NCBI RefSeq assembly: GCF_021390395.1
Contig: NZ_JAJUWT010000009.1
Span: forward strand, 266,601-330,600
DNA length: 64,000 nt
Source: Saccharothrix sp. S26
GTDB lineage: Bacteria > Actinomycetota > Actinomycetes > Mycobacteriales > Pseudonocardiaceae
Direction: 5' to 3'
In this document: positions 1 to 9,664 of the stretch, in pieces
How positions within the stretch are numbered: the stretch's first letter is position 1
Layout: the number at the start of each line of letters is the position of its first letter
Position numbers and translations under genes: made by a program
Notes under the pieces: generated by a model
Seen by the model: the letters and a program-made list of their open reading frames with translations, nothing else
Told to the model about the DNA's origin: nothing
Databases searched by the model: none

Positions 1-267
1 TACGGCATCCTGCTCGACGTCGAGGAGATCTCCGGCGGCCGCGTCAAGCTGCGCGCCGGCACGCTCTACACCGCGTTGGACCGGATGACCGCGGACGGCT
101 GGGTGCGGGTCGACCGGGAGCAGGTCGTGGACGGCAGGCTCCGCCGCTACTACCGGCTGACCGACGAGGGGGCAGCCAGGCTGGAGGTCGAGGTGCGCAG
201 GATGCGGGCACACACCCGGGCGGCCGAGCGCCGCTTGCGGCTCAGGCCGGCCGGTGGCACGGCGTGA
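1..267 (+). CDS. PadR-family transcriptional regulator (5' end outside window)
   Basis: The reading frame is open from base 1 and ends at 267, so only the C-terminal 88 residues are present. The visible part has the PadR winged-helix signature: a recognition-helix segment (VKLRAGTLYTALDRM), then the wing and the YYRLTDEGAARL strand-helix, followed by a basic dimerisation helix. PadR proteins are DNA-binding repressors that often control an adjacent membrane protein gene. The stop overlaps the next gene by 4 nt (GTGA), so the two are almost certainly co-transcribed and translationally coupled. The effector cannot be told from sequence. Confidence 0.9.
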   Translation, partial: YGILLDVEEISGGRVKLRAGTLYTALDRMTADGWVRVDREQVVDGRLRRYYRLTDEGAARLEVEVRRMRAHTRAAERRLRLRPAGGTA

Positions 268-1187
268 GCGGGCTGGAACGGCGCTACCGGCGGCTGTTGT
301 CGTGGTTCCCGCGCGATCACCGCGAGCGGCACGGCGAGGAGATGCTCGTGGTGCTGATGTCGGGCGCGGGTGAGCGGGAGCGACCGACCGCGCGGGACTT
401 CGCCGACCTGCTGTGGGCCGCGGTGCGGCTGCACGCGCGGCGGGTGGTGGCGGCCGACGGCGGCGTCGACCCGCGGGACGTGCTGGCGGTCGTGAGCCTG
501 CTCGGGCCGTTGGCGCTGGTGACCGGCGCGACCACCGGGCTGCACGAGGTCGCGTGGTGGGTCAGGGCGGGCGCGTTGACGCAAATGCCGTGGTCGACCC
601 AGTTCCCGGACGCGCCGGTGTGGCTGCTGTGGGGCGTGGTGGCCGTGTTGGTGCTATGGGGATCGCGCCGTGCCGCCGCGGTCGTGGCGTGGGTGGCCAC
701 GGCCGGTTTCGTGCTCCTGGCGGCGTTCTACCCGGCCCAGCACTGGTGGCTCGGCGTGGACGCGGGGTGGGTGTTGGTCGGCCTGCTGACCGCGGCCGCG
801 CTGACGTGGTCGCCGGGGCCGGTGCGCGGCCGTGAGCTGGTCGGCGGGCGGGCCGTCGTGGTGCTGGCCGTGACGGTCGCGGTGGCGGTGGGCTTGGGCG
901 TGCTGGGACACCGGCTCTTGCCCGCCGAGTTGCTGCGGGTCGTCGTGCTGGTCGGCGGCACGCTGGCGGCGTGCGGCTCGCGGTCGCGCGTCGGCCGCCG
1001 GTCCGCGCTGGTCCTGCTGCTGCCGGTGGTGACCGCGGCGCTGGGCGTGGCGCAGTGGCTGGTGTTGGGCCGGATCCCGGTCGCGGCGGAGGTCGCGCTG
1101 TTCTACGGCCTGCCGGTCGTGGCGCTGCTGGCGCTGGGCGGGCTGCCGCGCCGCATCAGGCGTCGCCCCGACCAACCGGTCACGTGA
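264..1187 (+). CDS. Polytopic membrane protein coupled to PadR regulator
   Basis: This 307-residue protein has a GTG start overlapping the PadR stop. The first ~75 residues are soluble and basic (RRYRRLLSWFPRDHRERHGEEM), the amphipathic head common to actinobacterial PadR-linked membrane proteins. About seven hydrophobic helices follow from residue ~75 to 295. No ABC, transporter or enzymatic motif is visible. The operon arrangement suggests it is the regulated target of the PadR protein, perhaps in envelope stress or drug response, but its activity is unknown. Confidence 0.75.
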   Translation: MSGLERRYRRLLSWFPRDHRERHGEEMLVVLMSGAGERERPTARDFADLLWAAVRLHARRVVAADGGVDPRDVLAVVSLLGPLALVTGATTGLHEVAWWVRAGALTQMPWSTQFPDAPVWLLWGVVAVLVLWGSRRAAAVVAWVATAGFVLLAAFYPAQHWWLGVDAGWVLVGLLTAAALTWSPGPVRGRELVGGRAVVVLAVTVAVAVGLGVLGHRLLPAELLRVVVLVGGTLAACGSRSRVGRRSALVLLLPVVTAALGVAQWLVLGRIPVAAEVALFYGLPVVALLALGGLPRRIRRRPDQPVT

Positions 1188-1227
1188 GCGGCTGACGCGC
1201 GCGGCCGCTCGGCTAGGCTCTTCGCCC

Positions 1228-2280
1228 ATGCCAGGCCGCGCGCTCGCCGAGGTGTACCGCAGGTTCGGCGAGGTCGGAACCTCTGCGTTGCACGGGCGCG
1301 TCGCCGTCGCCGTGAGCCGGTCCGCGGAGGCGCTGCGCGCCATCGAGGCCGCGCCCGCGCGCAAGCGGAGCCCCGCGGTGATCCTCGCCGCGCTGCACGA
1401 CCTCGCGCTCGCCGGACGTGCGCCGGCGCTGGCCGCGGCCTACGCCGCCGGGGACGGCGACGCGGCCGCCGACGCGGCGATCGACACCCTGCTGGGGCTG
1501 ACCGACTCCGTCGTGGCCGTCGCGGTGCGCCGGTCGCCGCGGACCGACGAGACCGGGCGGTGCGCCGTGCTGTACCCGGCGATCGCCGAGGCGGCACGCC
1601 GGGTGGGCGCGAGCGCGGTCGGCCTGGTCGACGTGGGGTGCGGGGCCGGGTTCAACCTCGCCGTCGACCGGGTCGGCATCACCTACGACCGCGGCGGACC
1701 GCTGGGCGACCCGTCGTCCCCGGTGCGGCTGACGTGCTCGGTCGTGGGCGACCGGCCCGTGCCGGTGGTGGCGGTGCCGCGGGTCGCCGCCCGGATCGGG
1801 ATCGACCGCGACCCGCTGGACGTGACCGACCCCCGGGACGCCCGGTGGTTGCGCGCCTGCGTGCCGCCGGATCACGCGGAGCGCCGGGCACGGCTCGACG
1901 CGGAGATCGCGGTGACGGCGGCGGCCCCTCCCCTGCTGTTGCGCGGTGACGCCGTGGACCTGGTGCCCGACGCCCTCGCCCGGGTGCCGGCGGACACCCT
2001 GCCCGTCGTCACCACGACGTGGGCGCTGTCGAGCCTGACCCCCGAGCACCGGCTGCGCTTCGTGCACCGCCTCCACGACCTGGCGGCAGACCGGGTGGTG
2101 GCGTGGGTGTCGGCGGAAGGGGTCGGGGTGGCGCCGTCGGTGCCGACGCTGGGCGACCGACCCGCCTCCGGCCACAGCCTCGTCGGACTGGCGGTGTGCG
2201 ACGGGTCGGCGCGGCACGTCGAGGTCGTCGGCCGCTGCTGGTCGCGGGGCCGCTTGCTGGCGTGGTTGGCGGGCTCCTAG
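1228..2280 (+). CDS. DUF2332 family protein
   Basis: This 350-residue soluble protein matches the DUF2332 family: an N-terminal helical region, a Rossmann-like LVDVGCGAGFNLAVDRVG segment at about residues 133-150 resembling the SAM-binding loop of methyltransferases, and a TTTWALSSL stretch near residue 260. Family members are widespread in actinobacteria without a demonstrated reaction, so a methyltransferase-like fold is inferred only from the glycine-rich loop. The ATG start lies 40 nt after the upstream stop. Its neighbours give no functional clue. Confidence 0.7.
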   Translation: MPGRALAEVYRRFGEVGTSALHGRVAVAVSRSAEALRAIEAAPARKRSPAVILAALHDLALAGRAPALAAAYAAGDGDAAADAAIDTLLGLTDSVVAVAVRRSPRTDETGRCAVLYPAIAEAARRVGASAVGLVDVGCGAGFNLAVDRVGITYDRGGPLGDPSSPVRLTCSVVGDRPVPVVAVPRVAARIGIDRDPLDVTDPRDARWLRACVPPDHAERRARLDAEIAVTAAAPPLLLRGDAVDLVPDALARVPADTLPVVTTTWALSSLTPEHRLRFVHRLHDLAADRVVAWVSAEGVGVAPSVPTLGDRPASGHSLVGLAVCDGSARHVEVVGRCWSRGRLLAWLAGS

Positions 2281-2344
2281 TCTCGGACGGGGGTGGGCCA
2301 CCGCCGGGTGTCCTCCGGATCGGACGGCGGACGGGGAGTCGCGG

Positions 2345-5300
2345 GTGGGACAGCACGATCGGCCGGCGGCCTGGAACCAGGTCGGCGGTGACGTCCACGG
2401 GCCGAGCGTGCAGGCCGGGGTGATCGAGGGCGACGTCCACATCCACGTCGGCGGGCCGCCGGTCGCCGCGCCGGGCGGGCTGCCGGGCAGCGTGCTGTCG
2501 CTGATGAGCGCGCAGGTGCGCGCGGCGGTGGAGCTGCCGTACCGATTACCGGGAGCGCGACGGCCGTCGTTGGCCGCGGTGTACGTGCGGCAGGACTTGA
2601 GCGCGGGCGGGGAGGAGCCGCACGCCGGGCCGTCGCGGCCCACGCCGATCCTGGACGGGCACGGGCGGCTGGTGGAGGTGCCGCGCCCGCCCGCCCCGCG
2701 GGTGGCCGTGCGGCCGCCGGCGCGGGCCGTGGAGGACGCGCTGGACGGTGACGAGCACCTGGTGATCACCGGCGGCGCGGGCCAGGGCAAGTCGACGTTG
2801 TCGCTGCGGCTGGCCGCGGACCTGGCCGCGCGGTGGTGCGGCGAGCCGGACGGCCTGCCGTCGGTCGAACCGCTGGTGCCGTTGCGGTTGACCGCCCGCG
2901 AGCTGGCGGCCCGGCTGGACCTGCCGTTCTCCCAGGCGTTGGCGGACAGCGCGCAGGCCGAGTACGGGGCGTTGTTGCGCGGGCCGGTCAGCGCGGACCT
3001 GCTCGGCGACCGGGTGGCGGGCCGGCGGTGGCTGCTGCTGGTGGACGCGCTGGACGAGGTCGCGGTCGGCGCGGACCGGGACCGCTTGGCGTCGGTGCTG
3101 GCGGCGTGGGCGTCGGGCGGGCCGTACCGGATCGTGGTGACGACCCGGCCGGTGGAGGGCGCGGCGTTGGCGCCGCTGTACCGGATCGGTGCGGCGCGCT
3201 ACGAGCTGCTGCCGTTCGACGGCGGGGCGCTGCGGTCGTTCGCACGCCACTGGTTCGCCGAGGAGGGCGAGGAGACCGCGGACCGGTTCCTGCGCCAGAT
3301 CCGCGAGGCGCACCTGGACGAGTTGGTGCGGGTGCCGTTGCTGGCGACGATCGCGGCGATCGTGTTCGCCCGCGGGGGTGACCGGCCGCTGCCGGACAAC
3401 CAGTACGAGCTGTACGAGGCTTACCTGGCGTTCCTGCGGTCGGCGCGGGCGTCGAGCGGGCCGTTCGAGCCGTGGCAGGACGGCTTGCTGGAGCACCTGG
3501 GCCGCACGCGGTCGGAGACCGACACGTCGTTGGTGTCGGCGGCCCGGTCGTGGGTGGCCGAGCACGTGCCGGCGGACGCGCTGCCCGCCGACTGGCCCGA
3601 GGCGCTGACCGCGTTCCTGGTCTCGGTCGGCCCGCTCGTGATGCGCGGCGAGGACCTGCGGTTCCTGCACCACAGCTTCGCCGAGCACCTGGCGGCGACG
3701 TCGCTGGCCCGCGAGTTCCCCGCGCGGTTCACCCCCGAGGACGACGGGTTCGCGCGGACCGTGCACGCGGCCCGGCCCAAGGAGCGCGGCCGGTTCGCCC
3801 GGTCGGTGCTGCTGCACTACACCCGGCTGCGCCCCACCGAGGCCGACCCGCTGGTGCGGTGGCTGCACGGCGGTGACGCGGAAGCCCACCTGCTGGCCGC
3901 CCGCCTGCTCGCCAAGCGCGTGCCGGCCGGCGGTGACGTGGTGGACGCGTTCCTGACCACGGTGTGGGGCTGGGCGATGACCACCCAGTACCCCGGCTCG
4001 GACATCCTCGCCCAGGCGGGCCGCGCCACCCACCACCCCGGTCTGGCGGACTGGCTGGTCGCGCTCATGCGCGCCGACCACGCGCCCGCCGACTCCCGCA
4101 TCGAGGCGGCGTCGGCCCTGGCGACCCGGTTGGGCGGCCCGCACACGGCCGAAGCCGTCGCCCTCCTGACCGGGATGGTGGACGACCCGGCCGCGTCGGT
4201 GCCCGAACGCCTGGCCGCCGCCGAGGCGTTGGCGGAGTGCGGCGCGGCCGAACGGGACGCCTCCGCCCGCGGCCTGCGGTCCGTGCTGGCCAACCCCCTG
4301 GCCTCCGGCTACGCCTGCCGCACCGCCGCCGTCGTGCTGGCCGCGTTCGGCCCGCAGGAGCGGGCGTTCGCGGTCGCCGCGCTGTCCCGGTTGACCACCG
4401 ACGACGAGACCCCGCCGGACGACCTGGTCGAAGCCGCCACGGGACTGGTCGAGATCGGCGCGGAGTTCCACGAGCACGGGGCCGAGGTGTTCCGCGCCGT
4501 GCTGCGCGACCCCGTCGACAGCACAGCCGGTCGCCGTGACGCGGCGCTCGGCCTGGCCTCGCTCGGCCCGGACCTGGCCGCCGAAGCCGCCGACGCGCTC
4601 ACCTCCCTGATGACCGACCCACGTCGTTCGATCTTCGACCGCGGCGTGCTCGCCCACGCGCTGGGCGAACTGGGGCCGCAACACCGCGGCGTCGCCGCCA
4701 CGTGGCTGACGACGACGCTGGAGCAATCCGGGCTGGCGATCGAGGACCGTTGGCACGGCGCCACCAAGTTGGGCGACTTCGGGCCGGAAGCCGCGGAGAT
4801 CGCCGCCGCGCACCTGCGCCGGGTGATCGCCGACGGCCGAGCGAACACGAACATCGCCACCTGGTGCGCCAAGGAGCTGGCCGACCTCGGCCCGCGGCAC
4901 CGCGAGGAAGCCGCCCGTGAACTGTGGCGGGTGGTCACGGAGTCGCACGGCTCCCAGCTGGACCGCACGATCGCGTTGTCCATCCTCGCGGACCTCGGCG
5001 AGCCGCACCGGGCACGGGCGGTGGAGCTGCTGCGGCAGCGGTGCGCCGACCGGAGCCTGCCGCCGGAGGACCGGCACTTCGCCGGCGAACGGCTGGTGCG
5101 GGTGGGACCGCAGTTCCACGCCGAGGCGAAGGCCGCGCTCCTGACGCTGGCCCGGACGTCGTTGGACACGGCCGTGGCGCTGCGGGCGTGGCACACCGTG
5201 CGCGACCTCGACACGGCGCTCCAGCGGGAGGCGATGGACGCGTTCCTGGCCGCCACGCGGTCGGTGGACCCCGACGTGGTCGGTCAGTTCACCAATGCCT

Positions 5301-7495
5301 CGTCGTTCGCGACCTCCGACGCGGACCACCAGCGACTCGCCCGCGCCCTGGTGCCCGTGCTGGGCAACGCCGCCCACAGCTACCGGACCCGCACCAGCGC
5401 CGCCGAAGCCCTGATCCGCCTCGGTCGACCGTTCCACCGGGCCGCGGTGGAGGGTCTGCGCGAGCTGATCCGCTCGACCGGGGTTCCCGCCTTCGACTTC
5501 CCGTTCATGGTCATGCGCGGGCGCGATCTCGGTGTGGCGCACCGCGCCGCTCTCGCCCGAACGCTGCGGGAGGTGCTGTCCCGGGAGTACCGCACCGCGG
5601 CGGGTACCTGGCGCGTGGTCAAGGCCCTCGACCGGCTCGGCCACGCCGACGGGGAGGACGTGGTGGCCGCGCTGCGGTCCATCGTCTTCACCGGCCTGGA
5701 CGACGTGCGGGCTCGCGGTGAGGCCTTCGTCATGCTGGCGCGGCCGGCTCCCGGCGACCGCGCGCGCATCGTCGCGGAGATGCCCCTGACCCGCGATGCG
5801 GTGCTGGGGCTCACCCGGGAAGGGGTCGACGTCCTGCCGCGGCTCAGGGAGGTGGTGTCGGACCGCGATGCGCTCGGCGAGGAGCGGCAAGCCGCCGCGG
5901 CCTTGCTCCACGACCTCGCGGTCGCCGACCGGGACCGCGCGCTCGACGTGATCCGAGGCCGTGCCGACGACGTGTTCCTCGACGCGGCCTCGCGCTGCGA
6001 CGCGCACCAGGCCCTGGCGGGGTGCGACCGGGGAGCGGTGGAGCGTGCCGTGGCCTTCTACCGGCGAACGGTCGAGTCGGACGACGAGCTGCCCTGGCGG
6101 CGGCACCACGCCGCCGGGCGGCTCGCCACGGCCGACCGCCACCTCGCGGGCACCGCGCTCGGGTTCCTGCGCGGGCGCGCCCACGACCCGGAACTGACAG
6201 CGGCAGAGCGCGCGTCCGGCGCGGAATGGTTCGCTTGGGCCGGGCGGTCGGTGCACGGCCGGCTCGCCCTCGTGGTCGGTGCCCTGACCCGGCGGTTCCG
6301 GGTCGGCGAACCCGCACAGCGACTCATGGCCTGGCTGCCCAGGCGGGAGCGGACGGAAGCCGAGCGCGTGCTCTTGGCCGATCGCTCGCTGCCGGTGGAG
6401 GAGCGCGTGCCCGTGGCGGACGTCTGGGACGACCTGCCGTTGGCCGCCGAGGCGGAGGCCGAGGTCCGTGACGCGCTCGCCGCGCCGGAGACCTCGGCCG
6501 AGGACCGGGTGGCGGCGGCCGTGGCGCTGGCCGGGTTGTCGACCGACTTCCTGCCGGAGGCCGTGCGGGCTCTGGAGGCCATGTCGTCACCACGTGCGCG
6601 GAAAGCCCTGGCCGGGTTGACGCCCGTGACGTGGCAGCGGGTGGTGGACCGGGCGTTGGCGGAGGTGGCCGACGACGCCCTCCCGGTCCGGGATCGGGTG
6701 CGCGCGGCCCGCCTCCTCACTGAGGTCACGACCACGCTCCCCGTGCCCGTGGCGGAGTTCCTGCGTGCCGTGGTCCGCGACCCGCGCACGTCGGGTCGCG
6801 ACCGGGTGGAGTTCCGGTACGCGTTGCGGCACCACGACGGCCTCGGTCCCGTGCGGGCGATGCGGGACGACGAGCAGGCACCGACCGCGATCAGGTTGCA
6901 GGCGGCCGTCAAGCTCGTGCCGCACGACGTGGACGACCGCGCGGCGGCGGCCCGGGTGGTGCACGCGATCGCCACCGACCCGACCGTGCGGCCGGTGCTG
7001 CGGCGTCGGGCGGCGTACGAGTTGGCGCAGCTCGGGGTGGCGGGACGGGACCGTGCCACCGAGGTGTTGCTCGCGCTGATGGCCGACGCGACCGTGCCGG
7101 CCACCGTGCGGATCCGGTCGGGGCGCACGCTGATCGAGCAAGCGCCGGCGGCACGTCGCACGGCGTTGGCGGCCCTGCGCGGCCTGCTCGGCACGCCGGA
7201 CCCGCTGCCGCGCCGCCAGGCCCTGGAGGCGATCGGGCTGCTGGAGCCGACCGGAGCGGCGGTCGCCCTCGTCGCCCTGGCGCGGGACGAGGCGTTGTCG
7301 GCGGTGGCGCGGACGCGGTGCGCGGAAGCGGCGGTGGGGCTGTCGCCGGACGCCCGGGAGGGCGCGGCGGTGGCGGCACGGGCCGTGGCGCTGGACGAGT
7401 CCGCGCCCCGGCACGTCCGCGGGCGCGCCGCGGCGAACCTCGCCCGGTGGAGCGAGCTGTGCCGGGCGGACGCCCGGTCGGTGCTCGCGGGGTAG
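2345..7495 (+). CDS. NACHT-domain STAND ATPase with long HEAT-like repeat array
   Basis: This is a 1716-residue protein with a GTG start. Residues ~10-40 carry the Gly/Val/His-rich segment (GDVHGPSVQAGVIEGDVHIH) that often caps actinobacterial STAND proteins. A NACHT NTPase follows, with Walker A GGAGQGKST at ~143-151 and Walker B LLLVDALDE at ~229-238, then a winged-helix/ARM-like region to ~480. From ~490 to the C-terminus are more than 25 short helical repeats built around phrases such as LGPQHRGVAATWL and RRDAALGLASLG, which read as HEAT-like repeats. STAND proteins of this plan sense ligands through the repeats and oligomerise through NACHT. Many bacterial NACHT proteins are antiphage effectors, but no effector domain is recognisable here. 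The role is inferred. Confidence 0.85.
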   Translation: MGQHDRPAAWNQVGGDVHGPSVQAGVIEGDVHIHVGGPPVAAPGGLPGSVLSLMSAQVRAAVELPYRLPGARRPSLAAVYVRQDLSAGGEEPHAGPSRPTPILDGHGRLVEVPRPPAPRVAVRPPARAVEDALDGDEHLVITGGAGQGKSTLSLRLAADLAARWCGEPDGLPSVEPLVPLRLTARELAARLDLPFSQALADSAQAEYGALLRGPVSADLLGDRVAGRRWLLLVDALDEVAVGADRDRLASVLAAWASGGPYRIVVTTRPVEGAALAPLYRIGAARYELLPFDGGALRSFARHWFAEEGEETADRFLRQIREAHLDELVRVPLLATIAAIVFARGGDRPLPDNQYELYEAYLAFLRSARASSGPFEPWQDGLLEHLGRTRSETDTSLVSAARSWVAEHVPADALPADWPEALTAFLVSVGPLVMRGEDLRFLHHSFAEHLAATSLAREFPARFTPEDDGFARTVHAARPKERGRFARSVLLHYTRLRPTEADPLVRWLHGGDAEAHLLAARLLAKRVPAGGDVVDAFLTTVWGWAMTTQYPGSDILAQAGRATHHPGLADWLVALMRADHAPADSRIEAASALATRLGGPHTAEAVALLTGMVDDPAASVPERLAAAEALAECGAAERDASARGLRSVLANPLASGYACRTAAVVLAAFGPQERAFAVAALSRLTTDDETPPDDLVEAATGLVEIGAEFHEHGAEVFRAVLRDPVDSTAGRRDAALGLASLGPDLAAEAADALTSLMTDPRRSIFDRGVLAHALGELGPQHRGVAATWLTTTLEQSGLAIEDRWHGATKLGDFGPEAAEIAAAHLRRVIADGRANTNIATWCAKELADLGPRHREEAARELWRVVTESHGSQLDRTIALSILADLGEPHRARAVELLRQRCADRSLPPEDRHFAGERLVRVGPQFHAEAKAALLTLARTSLDTAVALRAWHTVRDLDTALQREAMDAFLAATRSVDPDVVGQFTNASSFATSDADHQRLARALVPVLGNAAHSYRTRTSAAEALIRLGRPFHRAAVEGLRELIRSTGVPAFDFPFMVMRGRDLGVAHRAALARTLREVLSREYRTAAGTWRVVKALDRLGHADGEDVVAALRSIVFTGLDDVRARGEAFVMLARPAPGDRARIVAEMPLTRDAVLGLTREGVDVLPRLREVVSDRDALGEERQAAAALLHDLAVADRDRALDVIRGRADDVFLDAASRCDAHQALAGCDRGAVERAVAFYRRTVESDDELPWRRHHAAGRLATADRHLAGTALGFLRGRAHDPELTAAERASGAEWFAWAGRSVHGRLALVVGALTRRFRVGEPAQRLMAWLPRRERTEAERVLLADRSLPVEERVPVADVWDDLPLAAEAEAEVRDALAAPETSAEDRVAAAVALAGLSTDFLPEAVRALEAMSSPRARKALAGLTPVTWQRVVDRALAEVADDALPVRDRVRAARLLTEVTTTLPVPVAEFLRAVVRDPRTSGRDRVEFRYALRHHDGLGPVRAMRDDEQAPTAIRLQAAVKLVPHDVDDRAAAARVVHAIATDPTVRPVLRRRAAYELAQLGVAGRDRATEVLLALMADATVPATVRIRSGRTLIEQAPAARRTALAALRGLLGTPDPLPRRQALEAIGLLEPTGAAVALVALARDEALSAVARTRCAEAAVGLSPDAREGAAVAARAVALDESAPRHVRGRAAANLARWSELCRADARSVLAG

Positions 7496-7529
7496 CCTCG
7501 GGCATCGGCACGGCGAACGGAGCGGGGCG

Positions 7530-7805
7530 ATGAGCGGTGAGCGGGAACCGGTGATCGACGCCGAGGTCGTGGAGCACGAGCCGGTGCGGCCGGTGGTGCC
7601 GGGCGACTACACCGAGGACGGCGTGCCCACGTTCGAGCACGTCCGGGACCGGATCGAGAACCGGTTCGCCACCAGCGCGGGCGCGGGCGAGCTGGCCGAG
7701 GCCATCCCGGAGGCCAAGGCGGTCGAGGACGAGTTCGAGGCACGTCGCCAGGCCGGCCTCGACAAGCTGGACCAGATCCGCCGGTCGATGCGCGGCAACA
7801 CCTGA
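7530..7805 (+). CDS. Small acidic conserved-type hypothetical protein
   Basis: The gene encodes 91 residues and starts 34 nt after the NACHT gene, with ATG and a GGAGCGGGGC Shine-Dalgarno-like stretch upstream. The N-terminus (EPVIDAEVVEHEPVRPVVPGDY) is acidic and probably disordered; residues ~40-88 form charged amphipathic helices likely to be coiled-coil. There is no signal peptide, membrane segment or catalytic motif. Codon use matches neighbouring genes, so it is likely real. It could be co-transcribed with the NACHT gene, but nothing shows a functional link. Confidence 0.65.
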   Translation: MSGEREPVIDAEVVEHEPVRPVVPGDYTEDGVPTFEHVRDRIENRFATSAGAGELAEAIPEAKAVEDEFEARRQAGLDKLDQIRRSMRGNT

Positions 7806-8002
7806 CCGATCCCGCAACCGGATCTTCCGCGCCCCGCGCACCGGCCGGGCTCGTGTCCGCGGCGCGGCCGGCCGAGCTGCGCGCGACCGTGCCGAGGCCC
7901 GTCATCGGCCTGGCGGCCCGATGCACCTGCCGCTGTCGGGGGGCTGCACCGCGCCGGACAGCCGGGCGCTGAGCGGCGCGGTCCCGCCCGGCGGGCGACG
8001 CT

Positions 8003-9346
8003 TCAGCAGGTCACGTCCCGCGCGGGCGCGGTGTCGAGCAGGTAGGAGTCCGCGGCGGTCCGGGTGCAGTCGTTCGCGTGGTAGACGCCGTGGCCCGGGC
8101 CGTCGAACGTGACCAGGTGCGAGCCCTTCGCCTGCCGCTGCACGTCGCGCGCCCACCGGTAGGGCGTGGCCACGTCGTAGCGGCTGGTCAGCAGCAGCAA
8201 CGGCGGGGCCGCGTCGACGTCGAGGCGGTGCGGCGGGTTCGAGGGGCGGTCGGTGAACCCGATGCACGTGGTGGCTTCCTCGTGGCCGAGCAGCGTGCCG
8301 CGCAGCGTGGGGGCGGCACGCAGCTCGGCCCGGCGCAACGCCCGGTACTCGCCGAAGTCGGCGAACCGCAGCGCGAAGTCCTGGCACACCACGGCGTAGC
8401 GCAAGGACTCGTAGTTCGGCTCGAACGCCGCCCGCGCGCCGCCGACGTCCGCGATGAGCGTGGCCAGGCTCTCCCACGTACCGCCGCGGACCTCGTAGTA
8501 CGCCCACGTGAGCAGCCCACGCCGTCCCAGCCCGATCTCGTCGGCCTTGTCCAGCGCCTCCTCCCACGCCGCGTGGACGTCCCGGCCGTGCAGGGCGCAC
8601 GTCGTGTTCTCGGCGCACCACGAGACGAACTCGCCGAACGCCTCCTCCACGGCCCGCGCCCGGTCCAGCACGAACGCGCGCAGGTCGACGCTGTGGTCGA
8701 TCACGCCATCCAGCACCATCGACCGCACCCGCGAGCCGAACAGCTCCGCGTACTGCTGGCCGAGCAGCGTGCCGTAGGAGATGCCGAAGAAGCTGATCCG
8801 CCGCTCGCCCAACGCCCGGCGCACCGCGTCCAGGTCCCGTGCCGACCGGGCCGTGTCGACGTGGTCGAACACCGGGTGACGGGCACGGCAGTCGTCGCGC
8901 ACCGCGCGGTTGTGCGCGGCCAGCGCGGCGAACGCGGCCTCGTCCGCCGGGTCGTCGCCCGGGTGGCGCGCCATCAGCTCGGCCGAGCAGCGGATCGCCG
9001 AGCTGTTGTTCGTGCCCAGCTGGTCGAAGCCGACGACGTCGAACCTGGCCCGCACCTCGGCGCTGAGGTAGGGCGCGCGGGCGAACTCCGCGCCCGAGCC
9101 GCCGGGACCGCCCGCGTCGACGACCACCACGCCGATGCGACGCGCCGGGTCGGTGGCGCGCACCCGTGACACCGCCAGGTCGACCTGCGGGCCGCGCGGG
9201 TCGGCCCAGTCCAGTGGCACGGACACCGTGCCGCACTCGGCTGCCGGTTGGTCCGGGCACGGCTGCCAGGAGATCGCGGCGGCACGCGCCTCGGGTGCGA
9301 CCACGAGCAGGCTCGCGGCCAGCGCGGTGACGAGCAACGTCCGCAT
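8003..9346 (-). CDS. Secreted alpha/beta hydrolase, TAP-like (tripeptidyl aminopeptidase family)
   Basis: This 447-residue protein has an N-terminal signal peptide (MRTLLVTALAASLLVVAPEARA), so it acts outside the cell. The alpha/beta-hydrolase core shows the oxyanion loop DAGGPGGSG near residue 78, the nucleophile elbow GISYG with Ser190, an acid in SRYDVATPYRWA (~Asp391) and His in GPGHGVYH (~His419). The C-terminal TAP-like domain is the one found in Streptomyces SlpD/E and tripeptidyl aminopeptidases, which release short N-terminal peptides. I chose the start at 9346 because a GGGGGA Shine-Dalgarno sequence precedes it and the signal peptide begins there; the frame stays open further upstream but is not coding-like. 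Confidence 0.88.
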   Translation of the reverse strand: MRTLLVTALAASLLVVAPEARAAAISWQPCPDQPAAECGTVSVPLDWADPRGPQVDLAVSRVRATDPARRIGVVVVDAGGPGGSGAEFARAPYLSAEVRARFDVVGFDQLGTNNSSAIRCSAELMARHPGDDPADEAAFAALAAHNRAVRDDCRARHPVFDHVDTARSARDLDAVRRALGERRISFFGISYGTLLGQQYAELFGSRVRSMVLDGVIDHSVDLRAFVLDRARAVEEAFGEFVSWCAENTTCALHGRDVHAAWEEALDKADEIGLGRRGLLTWAYYEVRGGTWESLATLIADVGGARAAFEPNYESLRYAVVCQDFALRFADFGEYRALRRAELRAAPTLRGTLLGHEEATTCIGFTDRPSNPPHRLDVDAAPPLLLLTSRYDVATPYRWARDVQRQAKGSHLVTFDGPGHGVYHANDCTRTAADSYLLDTAPARDVTC

Positions 9347-9531
9347 GGAGTCCCCCAACCGTGAGCGGAGGCGTGCAGTCTGGCGAGATCGGCACGCCGG
9401 GCGCAACCCCGCGTCTCGACCGGTCGAATTCACATATCTGCGCGGCGACCACCCGAATGCACGCCACCGGTTCACGAGTATGACCATTTTGTTCACCCAC
9501 GTGACCGGGCGCCAATTTCCGCACGGGTCCG

Positions 9532-9560
9532 TTGACCTGCGGTGGTCGACCTCATAGCAT
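9532..9560 (+). promoter_or_regulatory. Sigma-70-type promoter of pectate lyase gene
   Basis: TTGACC (9532-9537) and TAGCAT (9555-9560) are separated by exactly 17 nt and sit about 105 nt before the pectate lyase start. The element lies in the 318-nt divergent gap between the hydrolase and lyase genes, which is noticeably A/T-richer than its surroundings. I see no other feature in that gap. Confidence 0.5.
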
Positions 9561-9664
9561 CCGACGGGAAAGGGTTTTCCCAGTCCTGCGGCGCAATGAA
9601 GCACCAGGGACATCGTGTCTTCCACTGCGTCGGAATCGTTGTGCCTACGCCACGGAGACGAATT

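Noticed and set aside
150..1597. Long antisense frames opposite the PadR-linked and DUF2332 genes
   Set aside because: They mirror the GC3 bias of the sense genes, have Arg/Pro/Gly-rich translations and lack ribosome sites; treated as shadows.
2546..6256. 1236-residue minus-strand frame inside the NACHT gene
   Set aside because: Composition (Gln/Arg/Gly-rich, no domains) is typical of antisense frames in high-GC DNA, and the sense gene has clear NACHT motifs.
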